In this document: piece by piece, positions 6,426 to 12,415 of the stretch
Numbering within the stretch: the stretch's first letter is position 1
Layout of the letters: each line of letters begins with the position of its first letter
Assembly (NCBI GenBank): GCA_900770895.1
Contig: CAAGMF010000193.1
Coordinates: 1-12,415 of the forward strand
From: an uncultured Mitsuokella sp.
Lineage (GTDB): Bacteria; Bacillota; Negativicutes; Selenomonadales; Selenomonadaceae
Direction: 5' to 3'
Length of the DNA: 12,415 nucleotides
Notes under the pieces: generated by a model
Databases searched by the model: none
Told to the model about the DNA's origin: nothing
What the model saw: the letters and a program-made list of their open reading frames with translations, nothing else
Program-made: the position numbers and the translations under genes

Positions 6426-8144
6426 ATGAATGGGTATATGAAATGGCTTGACAATGTGCGCGTCACTACCAAGATCATCTGTCTGATAGTGATCGCTGGT
6501 TTGTTCCTGGCATCGGTTGGTCTGACGGGTGCATACAGGCTGAAATCCGCTCAGAGCGATGTCGACCGCCTGTACGGGGAAAAGATGCAGGCTACGCGTC
6601 TGCTGAGCGACTGTTCGATAACCGTGCGGTCCATGCAGGCCCGCATTTTGGAGAACAATAACCTGACAGACACCAAGCAGATAGCGAAGAATAAAACAGA
6701 TATCGCCAACTACGAAAAACATTATGAAGATACTTGGAAGGAATATAAGCAGGTAGCGCCGAATGATGATGGTGCTGACGAGGTCGAGCAGCACTGGAAC
6801 AGCTTCAAGGATTCGTCAGATCAAATGATAAATCTGGCGCTGAACGGACAGCAGGAAGAAGCTCGCAATATATATAATACAAAGGCCATAAAGGATATCA
6901 TAGCCTGGGATGACACCATGCGCCCGCTGCGTGAGGCCAAGGATGCCGAGGCTATGGAGATCAAGGACCAGAACAGCGCTGATGCTTCGGCAGCTATCAC
7001 GAGCATGGTCGTGCAGACCATTGTAGCCTTGCTGATCATGTGCCTGTTCGGCTGGATGCTGGCCAAGGCCATCGTCACGCCGCTGCAGCAAATGGTCGAG
7101 GCCTGCCGTCGTCTGCGCGATGGCGATTTCCGCGAGACGGAGCGCCGCATACATCGCAGCGACGAGTTCGGCGAGATGGCTGATATCGTCGTGGATATGC
7201 GCAGCCACATGAACAAGCTCATGAACCAGACGGGCGAGTCGGCGGAGCATATCGCTTCGGCTTCGGAGGAACTGACGGCCAGTGCCTCGCAGTCGGCTCA
7301 GGCTTCCCAGCAGGTGGCGCAGTCGGTCACGACGGCCGCGGATGCCGTCGCTCAGCAGCAGAACGGTGTGAGCACGTCAAAGGATTCGGTCGACAAGGTT
7401 GCCGGCTCGGTCAAGAAGCTCCAGGAGGAGGCCGACCGCGTGGCCCGGCATGCGACAGCGGCTTCTGAGCAGGCTGTCGCCGGCAGCGAGGCGATCGCAG
7501 CCTCGGTCGCCCAGATCAAGAGCGTTGAGACGACGGTCGGCACCTCGGCGTCCATCGTCGATAAGCTCGGTGAGCGTTCGCAGGAGATCGGCCAGATCGT
7601 CGAGACGATATCGGGCATCGCCGAGCAGACAAACCTGCTGGCGCTGAATGCGGCCATCGAGGCGGCCCGTGCCGGCGAGCAGGGGCGCGGCTTCTCCGTC
7701 GTCGCCGATGAAGTGCGCAAACTGGCTGAGCAGTCTCAGGAGGCAGCCCAGCAGATATCGGCACTCATCCAGGGCATACAGTCCGATACGACGAATGCGG
7801 TGGATTCGATGAAGCAGGGCAGCACGGCCGTGGCCGAGGGCGCGAAGTCGGTCGCGGATCTGCATGCGACGTTCGAGAATATCCAGCAGTACGTCGACGA
7901 GGTCTCGAGCGAAGTGGCCAAGATGGCCAGCTCGATCAAAGCCGTGGCCGAGGATTCGGCGGCGATAACAGGGCACATCGCCGATATCGCTCACCATGGA
8001 GACAAGGTGGCCGGCGAGATGCAGAATGTATCGGCCGTGTCCGAGGAGCAGTCGGCAGCGGCGAGCGAGATCGCCACCGCCAGCGATTCGCTGGCCAAGC
8101 TGGCCTCGGAGCTCCAGACATCGCTGCGTAAATTCAAATACTGA
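6426..8144 (+). CDS. Methyl-accepting chemotaxis protein
   Basis: This is a transmembrane chemoreceptor that signals ligand state to CheA/CheW and the flagellar motor. The 572 residues contain TM1 (about 16-37), an extracytoplasmic helical domain of about 150 residues (about 38-188, of the four-helix-bundle sensor type), TM2 (about 191-215), a HAMP domain (about 216-268, with the conserved Pro219) and a long cytoplasmic coiled-coil. The hairpin tip EQTNLLALNAAIEAARAGEQ lies at 400-419. The C-terminus (SLRKFKY) has no NWETF-type CheR-binding pentapeptide. The ligand is unknown. An in-frame ATG at 6438 is an equally plausible start: GGTGA at 6415-6419 favours 6426, AAGGA at 6422-6426 favours 6438. 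The gene stands alone. Its sensor half is clearly lower in GC than its signalling half. Confidence 0.95.
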   Translation: MNGYMKWLDNVRVTTKIICLIVIAGLFLASVGLTGAYRLKSAQSDVDRLYGEKMQATRLLSDCSITVRSMQARILENNNLTDTKQIAKNKTDIANYEKHYEDTWKEYKQVAPNDDGADEVEQHWNSFKDSSDQMINLALNGQQEEARNIYNTKAIKDIIAWDDTMRPLREAKDAEAMEIKDQNSADASAAITSMVVQTIVALLIMCLFGWMLAKAIVTPLQQMVEACRRLRDGDFRETERRIHRSDEFGEMADIVVDMRSHMNKLMNQTGESAEHIASASEELTASASQSAQASQQVAQSVTTAADAVAQQQNGVSTSKDSVDKVAGSVKKLQEEADRVARHATAASEQAVAGSEAIAASVAQIKSVETTVGTSASIVDKLGERSQEIGQIVETISGIAEQTNLLALNAAIEAARAGEQGRGFSVVADEVRKLAEQSQEAAQQISALIQGIQSDTTNAVDSMKQGSTAVAEGAKSVADLHATFENIQQYVDEVSSEVAKMASSIKAVAEDSAAITGHIADIAHHGDKVAGEMQNVSAVSEEQSAAASEIATASDSLAKLASELQTSLRKFKY

Positions 8145-8149
8145 TAGAG

Positions 8150-8198
8150 AGCTGGAAACAGCTTCGCCCGGGAGGACGGTCGCACGCGGCCGTCCTCC
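8150..8198 (+). terminator. Two hairpins after the chemoreceptor gene
   Basis: The first hairpin is AGCTG (8150-8154) with CAGCT (8159-8163) around a GAAA tetraloop. The second, GGAGGACGG (8171-8179) with CCGTCCTCC (8190-8198), has nine GC-rich pairs and a ten-base loop that can close by two more pairs. No T run follows (tatgcg). It may stop or pause transcription or protect the mRNA 3' end; a standard intrinsic terminator is not supported. Confidence 0.45.
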
Positions 8199-8220
8199 TA
8201 TGCGTATGGAAGCATTTGGA

Positions 8221-8248
8221 TAGACAGATAGCAAAAAAGTGTTATAAT
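8221..8248 (+). promoter_or_regulatory. Promoter of the map-helicase unit
   Basis: TAGACA (8221-8226; 5 of 6 consensus bases) and TATAAT (8243-8248) are 16 bases apart, and TGT directly before the -10 box makes it an extended -10. The start would lie near 8255, leaving a leader of about 28 bases. Confidence 0.85.
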
Positions 8249-8282
8249 GGTTATGCGAAATGTGCAGGCGCGGAGAGCTTAG

Positions 8283-9197
8283 ATGTATTACGTAAAACAA
8301 AAAGTAGAGGAGATATGGCGATTTATGCACAGAAATGATCCATGCTGGTGTGGCAGCGGCAAGAAGTACAAGAAGTGTCACGAGGATTTCGATGAGCGTA
8401 TCAGCGAGATGAAATTCGATTTCTTCAAGGGGCAGGTGCGGCCGCCGCACAAGCTGATAAATAATGATAACGATATCGCTGGCATAAAGGCAGCCGGCGT
8501 CATCAATGATGGAGCACTCGATCTCGTGTGCAGCCTGGCCAAAGAGGGCGTGAGCACGGCAGAGCTCGATCAGGCGGCTCATGATTATATCGTCGGCAAG
8601 GGAGCCTACCCTGCCTGCCTGAATTTCGAGGGATTCCCGAAGAGCATCTGCATTTCGGTCAATGATGTGGTATGCCATGGTATCCCATCGCAGAAGGAGA
8701 TACTCAAGAACGGCGATATCGCCAACATCGATATCACGACGGAGCTCAATGGCTACTATGCGGACGCTTCGCGCATGGTGATAATCGGCGATGTCTCACC
8801 GGCTGCCCGTCATCTGGTCGAGGTCACCCGTGAGTGCATGGAGCTTGGCATCGCTGCGGCTAAGCCGTGGCATTATCTGGGCGATATCGGAGCCGCCTGC
8901 GGCCAGCATGCCGAGGAGAATGGGTTCTCCGTCGTCACCGATTTCGGCGGCCATGGCGTCGGTAAGGAGTTCCACTCCGATCCGTTCGTGGCGCACACCG
9001 GGGAGAAGGATACCGGCATGCTGCTCGTGCCGGGCATGACGCTGACGGTCGAGCCGATGATCAATGCCGGCGGCTATAAGATAACGATCGATAAGGGGAA
9101 TGGCTGGACGGTCCGCACGAAGGACCACAGCCTATCCGCACAGTGGGAGAAGACGATTCTCATCACGGAGACAGGAACGGAGGTACTTTCTTCATAA
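8283..9197 (+). CDS. map: Type I methionine aminopeptidase with SEC-C motif
   Basis: This enzyme removes the N-terminal Met from nascent proteins. The 304 residues start with a SEC-C zinc-binding motif (Cys21, Cys23, Cys32, His33 in CWCGSGKKYKKCH), a linker, and the pita-bread catalytic domain (about 50-304). The five metal ligands are all recognisable: Asp150 (ANID), Asp161 (YADAS), His224 (GGHGVG), Glu257 (VEPM) and Glu289 (QWEKT); the substrate-binding His132 is in CHGIP. SEC-C-bearing aminopeptidases are known in clostridia-like Firmicutes, and the motif probably helps ribosome or protein docking. GGAGAG (8272-8277), five bases upstream, supports ATG 8283; ATG 8325 (MHRNDP), 12 bases after GAGGAG, is a plausible shorter alternative. 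Its stop overlaps the start of the helicase gene by one base. Confidence 0.96.
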   Translation: MYYVKQKVEEIWRFMHRNDPCWCGSGKKYKKCHEDFDERISEMKFDFFKGQVRPPHKLINNDNDIAGIKAAGVINDGALDLVCSLAKEGVSTAELDQAAHDYIVGKGAYPACLNFEGFPKSICISVNDVVCHGIPSQKEILKNGDIANIDITTELNGYYADASRMVIIGDVSPAARHLVEVTRECMELGIAAAKPWHYLGDIGAACGQHAEENGFSVVTDFGGHGVGKEFHSDPFVAHTGEKDTGMLLVPGMTLTVEPMINAGGYKITIDKGNGWTVRTKDHSLSAQWEKTILITETGTEVLSS

Positions 9198-10471
9198 TGA
9201 CGACATTCCGCGAGCTGGGCGTCAGCGAGGTGTTGCTGGATGCTCTGAGAAACATGGGCATAAAAGAGCCCACCCCCGTACAGGAACAGGCGATACCAGT
9301 CGTGCGTGCTGGCCGCGATGCCATCGTGCAGGCCCAGACCGGGACCGGGAAGACATTGGCGTTCCTGCTGCCGATCTTCATGAAGATCAAGCCGCAGGCC
9401 GATGTCGCACAGGCACTCGTCGTCACACCGACCCGGGAGCTGGCCATCCAGATAGCGAAGGTCGCTGCTCAGCTGGGACGGGTGACGGATATCTCATCGC
9501 TCGTCATCTATGGCGGGCAGGATATCGAGCGGCAGAAGCTCCGGCTGCGCCGTCATCCGCAGATCATCATCGGGACGCCGGGGCGGCTGCTCGATCATAT
9601 GCGCCGGCACACGATCGATCTGTCGCAGGTGAACAAGGTCGTACTCGATGAGGCAGATGAAATGCTGAAGCTCGGCTTTATCGAGGATGTAGAGACATTG
9701 CTGAAGAATACGGCTGCCGACCGGCAGCTGGGGCTTTTCTCGGCGACGATGCCAGACCGGGTGAAGGCACTGGCCCGTCAGTTCATGCGCGATCCACAAC
9801 GCATCGAGATCAAGGGCGAGCATGTAACGCTCGACAATATCGAGCAGGTCATCATCGACACGCATGAGGATACGAAGGTCGACCGTCTCTGCGAGATCAT
9901 CAATGCGGAGCAGCCGTATCTCATGATGGTATTCTGTCATACGAAGCAGCGGGCACATCAGCTGACGATGGAGCTCGCGAAGCGCGGCTATCTGGCCGAT
10001 GAGCTGCATGGCGATCTCACCCAGACGCAGCGAGCGCTCGTGCTGCGCCGCTTCCGTCAGGCGGAGCTGCAGATCCTATGTGCGACCGACATCGCGGCCC
10101 GCGGCCTCGATATCGAGGGTGTCACGCATGTCGTGAGCTACGATATCCCGCATGATGCGGATACGTATATCCATCGTATCGGGCGCACGGGCCGTGCGGG
10201 TGACAAGGGCAAAGCGATCACGTTCGTCAATTCGCGGCAGTACGATTTGCTGCGGCGCATAGAGGCCGGCATCAAGGCACGTCTGGAAAAGACGCGCAGC
10301 CCGCGTGCACATCACAAGAAAAAGGCGGCAGCCCAGGCCGTCGAGAGCCTGAAAAAACAGCGTCTCGAGCACAAGAAGACGCGTCATCCGCTGCACAAGA
10401 AGCGCGTAGCAGGACATAAGAAGCAGCGGACCAAGAGCAACGCGACCCACCGCTCCCGGCGTCGCTTCTGA
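9197..10471 (+). CDS. cshA: CshA-like DEAD-box ATP-dependent RNA helicase
   Basis: This is an ATP-driven RNA unwinding enzyme likely to act in ribosome assembly or mRNA turnover. The 424 residues carry the Q motif (EPTPVQEQAI, 24-33), motif I AQTGTGKT (46-53), Ia PTREL (78-82), GG (106-107), Ib TPGR (127-130), II DEAD (151-154), III SAT (182-184), V ARGLD (301-305) and VI HRIGRTGR (326-333). YGGQDI and GTPGRLLDH resemble Bacillus CshA. The C-terminal extension (about 364-424) is only some 60 residues and very rich in Lys, Arg and His, unlike the longer CshA tail with its dimerisation domain, so the exact paralogue is uncertain. The start ATG shares one base with the map stop (TAATG); GGAGGT at 9179-9184 is 12 bases upstream. 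Confidence 0.93.
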   Translation: MTTFRELGVSEVLLDALRNMGIKEPTPVQEQAIPVVRAGRDAIVQAQTGTGKTLAFLLPIFMKIKPQADVAQALVVTPTRELAIQIAKVAAQLGRVTDISSLVIYGGQDIERQKLRLRRHPQIIIGTPGRLLDHMRRHTIDLSQVNKVVLDEADEMLKLGFIEDVETLLKNTAADRQLGLFSATMPDRVKALARQFMRDPQRIEIKGEHVTLDNIEQVIIDTHEDTKVDRLCEIINAEQPYLMMVFCHTKQRAHQLTMELAKRGYLADELHGDLTQTQRALVLRRFRQAELQILCATDIAARGLDIEGVTHVVSYDIPHDADTYIHRIGRTGRAGDKGKAITFVNSRQYDLLRRIEAGIKARLEKTRSPRAHHKKKAAAQAVESLKKQRLEHKKTRHPLHKKRVAGHKKQRTKSNATHRSRRRF

Positions 10472-10484
10472 CTTTTTTGTAATC

Positions 10485-10526
10485 AAAAGGACTGGAAAAA
10501 GAAATTTCTTTTTCCCAGTCCTTTTT
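10485..10526 (+). terminator. Long intrinsic terminator after the helicase gene
   Basis: AAAAGGACTGG (10485-10495) pairs perfectly with CCAGTCCTTTT (10515-10525). After one bulged C (10514), the AAAAAG/CTTTTT inner stem extends it towards a small A/T loop. A T run follows. The A run on the 5' side would serve as a U-tract on the opposite strand, so the hairpin could work in both directions, although no gene enters from the right. Confidence 0.93.
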
Positions 10527-10540
10527 GCTTTCCGCATGAG

Positions 10541-10569
10541 TTTTCGTGATTTTTCGAAAAGTATATTAT
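10541..10569 (+). promoter_or_regulatory. Possible promoter of the phosphofructokinase gene
   Basis: A TATTAT box (10564-10569) lies 17 bases after TTTTCG (10541-10546), but neither matches consensus well and overlapping TATATT readings exist. The palindrome TTTTCGAAAA (10551-10560) lies in the spacer. A promoter is expected because a terminator lies directly upstream; its exact boxes are uncertain. Confidence 0.35.
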
Positions 10570-10648
10570 ATTTAGGCAGGATAAATCCGCAGCAATGGCG
10601 AAATAAGCAGACATGGACAAAGAAGAAATCCGAAGGGGGTATATCTAC

Positions 10649-11935
10649 ATGATCGGCATCAAGAAGGTAATCGCTATCGTCTGCGGCGGAGGTCCGGCTC
10701 CGGGAATCAACAGCGTCATATCCGCTATCGTGAATGAGGGGACGCGCCATGGCTGGGACGTCATCGGCATTTACGATGGTTTCTCACGTATCGCACGGGG
10801 CGAGAAGAACTACATCCGCCTCGAGCCGAAGGATATCAGTCGCATCCATCTGACGGGCGGCTGCATATTGAAGATGTCGCGCTTCAATCCGACGAAGAAG
10901 GAGTCGGACCTGCGCACCTGCGTCGAGACGCTGACGGAGCTCGGTGTCACGCACCTCGTGACCATCGGTGGCGATGATACGGCGTTCAGCTCTATGGCGG
11001 TCTCGGAGTACGCGAAGAAGATGGGCCGCACGATCAATGTCGTGCATGTGCCGAAGACCATTGATAACGATCTGCCACTGCCGGAGGGCGTGCCGACATT
11101 CGGCTTTGAGACGGCGCGGGCTTTCGGTACGACGGAGATCGAGAATCTCATGGAGGATGCGCATACGACGAACAACCGCTGGTATTTCGCCATCGCCATG
11201 GGCCGCACGGCGGGACATCTGGCTCTGGGCATGGGGCGCAGTGCCGGTGCCGCCATCACGATCATCCCCGAAGAGTTCCCGCAGGAGCACATCCCGCTGC
11301 AGCAGGTTGTCGACATCATCACCGGCTCGGTCGTGAAACGCTATCTCACGGGCAAGAATTACGGTGTGGCAGTCATCGCTGAGGGCGTCATCGAGAAGAT
11401 TGCGCCGGAGGACTTCGATAAGCTCGGTCATGTCGTGAAGGATGAGCATGGCCATATCCGCTACAGCGAGCTCGACTTCGGTGAGATATTGAAGCAGGCA
11501 GTGCTGGCTGAGGTCAAGAAGATCGGCATAAAGATATCGATCATCGATAAGGAAATCGGCTATGAGCTGCGCTGCACGGCGCCGATCGCCTATGATATCG
11601 ACTATGCGCGCTCGCTCGGATTCTCAGCGGTGCAGTTCCTCATGAACGGTGGCTCGGGCTGCCTCATATCGCTGCAGAACAACAAGGCCGTCCCGATGAA
11701 GTTCGACGATATCAAAGACCCGGCTACCGGCAAGACGAAGGTGCGCAAAGTCAACATCGACTCGGTGCACTATCAGATCGCTCGCGGCTTCATGATGCGG
11801 CTCGAGCGGGAGGATCTCGATGATCCGGGCCTCGCAAATGCCTATCGCATGGAGCCGGAGGAGTTCAAGCAGAGATATATGTATCTCTTTGATAATGGTA
11901 CGGAGCCGGCAGAGAAGGAAGAGCCGAAAAAATAA
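10649..11935 (+). CDS. pfp: 6-phosphofructokinase, pyrophosphate-dependent type
   Basis: This enzyme phosphorylates fructose 6-phosphate to fructose 1,6-bisphosphate in glycolysis. The 428 residues show GGGPAPGIN (13-21), GGDDT (107-111), PKTIDND (135-141, catalytic Asp139), MGRTAGH (184-190) and PEE (207-209). Asp110 takes the place of the Gly of ATP-dependent enzymes (E. coli Gly104), and Lys136 that of Gly124. In the phosphofructokinase family this pair marks pyrophosphate as phosphoryl donor and makes the reaction reversible. Substrate choice is therefore inferred, not proven, and many such genes are simply annotated 6-phosphofructokinase. ATG 10649 follows AAGGGGGT (10633-10640) at a good distance; the in-frame ATG 10613 lacks a ribosome binding site. 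The last 13 residues are acidic/Lys-rich and probably disordered. The gene is monocistronic. Confidence 0.93.
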   Translation: MIGIKKVIAIVCGGGPAPGINSVISAIVNEGTRHGWDVIGIYDGFSRIARGEKNYIRLEPKDISRIHLTGGCILKMSRFNPTKKESDLRTCVETLTELGVTHLVTIGGDDTAFSSMAVSEYAKKMGRTINVVHVPKTIDNDLPLPEGVPTFGFETARAFGTTEIENLMEDAHTTNNRWYFAIAMGRTAGHLALGMGRSAGAAITIIPEEFPQEHIPLQQVVDIITGSVVKRYLTGKNYGVAVIAEGVIEKIAPEDFDKLGHVVKDEHGHIRYSELDFGEILKQAVLAEVKKIGIKISIIDKEIGYELRCTAPIAYDIDYARSLGFSAVQFLMNGGSGCLISLQNNKAVPMKFDDIKDPATGKTKVRKVNIDSVHYQIARGFMMRLEREDLDDPGLANAYRMEPEEFKQRYMYLFDNGTEPAEKEEPKK

Positions 11936-11948
11936 TACCGGAAGGCGG

Positions 11949-11989
11949 CGGGAATCATCCCTGATCATGGGGTGATTCCCGTTGTTTTA
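11949..11989 (+). terminator. Intrinsic terminator after the phosphofructokinase gene
   Basis: A 13-bp stem (11949-11961 with 11969-11981, one T-G wobble) surrounds a seven-base loop and is followed by TTGTTTTAT. It separates pfp from the tRNA transcript. Confidence 0.92.
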
Positions 11990-12017
11990 TATGGCCGGAT
12001 CCGTATTTTTTCATGAC

Positions 12018-12034
12018 TTTGAATTTTTTTCAAA
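12018..12034. repeat. AT-rich inverted repeat upstream of the tRNA promoter
   Basis: TTTGAA (12018-12023) and TTCAAA (12029-12034) flank a run of five T, seven bases before the -35 box. The A/T tracts sit where an UP element would boost a stable-RNA promoter. That role is inferred. Confidence 0.35.
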
Positions 12035-12041
12035 AAAGGTG

Positions 12042-12070
12042 TTGACAGATGGTGCAATATACTCTATAAT
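12042..12070 (+). promoter_or_regulatory. Consensus sigma-A promoter of the tRNA cluster
   Basis: TTGACA (12042-12047) and TATAAT (12065-12070) are exactly 17 bases apart, a perfect consensus. Transcription would begin near 12077, leaving a 5' leader of about 58 bases before the first tRNA. Confidence 0.95.
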
Positions 12071-12134
12071 ATTTTCTTGTCAGCCGGTTGTGAGCTGAGC
12101 CAAGCAAATAAGCTCCCAGACGGCGAATGAATAT

Positions 12135-12210
<76 letters not shown>

Positions 12211-12246
12211 AAGACGACATCCTATTATATAGGTTGCGATATATAT

Positions 12247-12332
12247 GGGTAGGTGCCCGAGTGGTTAAAGGGAGCAGACTGTAAATCTGCCGCCTCACGG
12301 CTACGATGGTTCGAATCCATCCCTGCCCACCA
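12247..12332 (+). tRNA. tRNA-Tyr (GUA)
   Basis: This is an 86-base class II tRNA with anticodon GTA at 12281-12283, a five-pair anticodon stem (GCAGA/TCTGC), a long variable arm (about 12290-12304), a seven-pair acceptor stem with one T-G pair, discriminator A and an encoded CCA. A 36-base spacer containing the short palindrome CCTATTATATAGG (12221-12233) separates it from the first fMet gene. Confidence 0.97.
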
Positions 12333-12339
12333 CTATTAT

Positions 12340-12415
<76 letters not shown>

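Noticed and set aside
7377..8678. 433-codon minus-strand frame across the chemoreceptor end and the start of map
   Set aside because: It crosses two + strand genes and the map promoter, has repetitive composition mirroring the chemoreceptor coiled coil, and matches no known family.
10613..10648. Upstream in-frame ATG for the phosphofructokinase
   Set aside because: No ribosome binding site precedes it, while AAGGGGGT precedes ATG 10649 and family N-termini begin near there.

Overview
The window looks like chromosomal DNA from a moderately GC-rich Firmicute, most likely of the Negativicutes (Selenomonas/Mitsuokella/Megamonas type). This is inferred from three things: a Bacillus-like ylxM-ffh-rpsP-khpA-ylqD-rimM-trmD cluster, consensus sigma-A promoters with purine-rich ribosome binding sites, and a methionine aminopeptidase with an N-terminal SEC-C zinc motif. 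Codon third positions are GC-rich, but Ile ATA is used often (4 of 12 Ile codons in trmD, against 8 ATC and 0 ATT). All ten protein genes and the three tRNAs are on the + strand. No phage, IS, CRISPR, toxin-antitoxin or defence genes are visible; this is a core-genome region.

Layout. (1) Positions 1-345 are a non-coding, AT-richer stretch with inverted repeats and a TATAAT box, leading into malL, a GH13 oligo-1,6-glucosidase (346-2031). (2) A perfect TTGACA-17-TATAAT promoter at 2106-2134, overlapped by a 7-2-7 inverted repeat, starts the SRP/ribosome/tRNA-modification operon: ylxM, ffh (TTG start), rpsP, khpA, ylqD, rimM, trmD (2208-6284). It ends at a strong intrinsic terminator (6291-6331). 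A large hairpin without a U-tract sits between khpA and ylqD. rplS, which often closes this operon, does not follow. (3) A monocistronic methyl-accepting chemotaxis protein (6426-8144) with its own extended -10 promoter. (4) A two-gene unit, SEC-C methionine aminopeptidase (8283-9197) and a CshA-like DEAD-box RNA helicase (9197-10471), overlapping by one base and ended by a long hairpin terminator. (5) A 6-phosphofructokinase with the residue signature of the pyrophosphate-dependent type (10649-11935), with its own terminator. (6) A second perfect sigma-A promoter (12042-12070) driving a tRNA cluster: fMet, Tyr and an identical second fMet that ends exactly at the window edge.

Functional reading. 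Most of the region serves protein synthesis and export: SRP targeting, the S16 protein, 30S maturation, m1G37 tRNA methylation, N-terminal Met removal, RNA unwinding and initiator tRNA supply. Two carbon-metabolism genes flank it (isomalto-oligosaccharide hydrolysis and PPi-linked glycolysis), and one chemoreceptor lies within it. The observations most worth a second look are the operator-like repeat on the ylxM promoter, the khpA-ylqD hairpin, the GC mosaic of the chemoreceptor, the SEC-C aminopeptidase/helicase pairing and the fMet-Tyr-fMet array.
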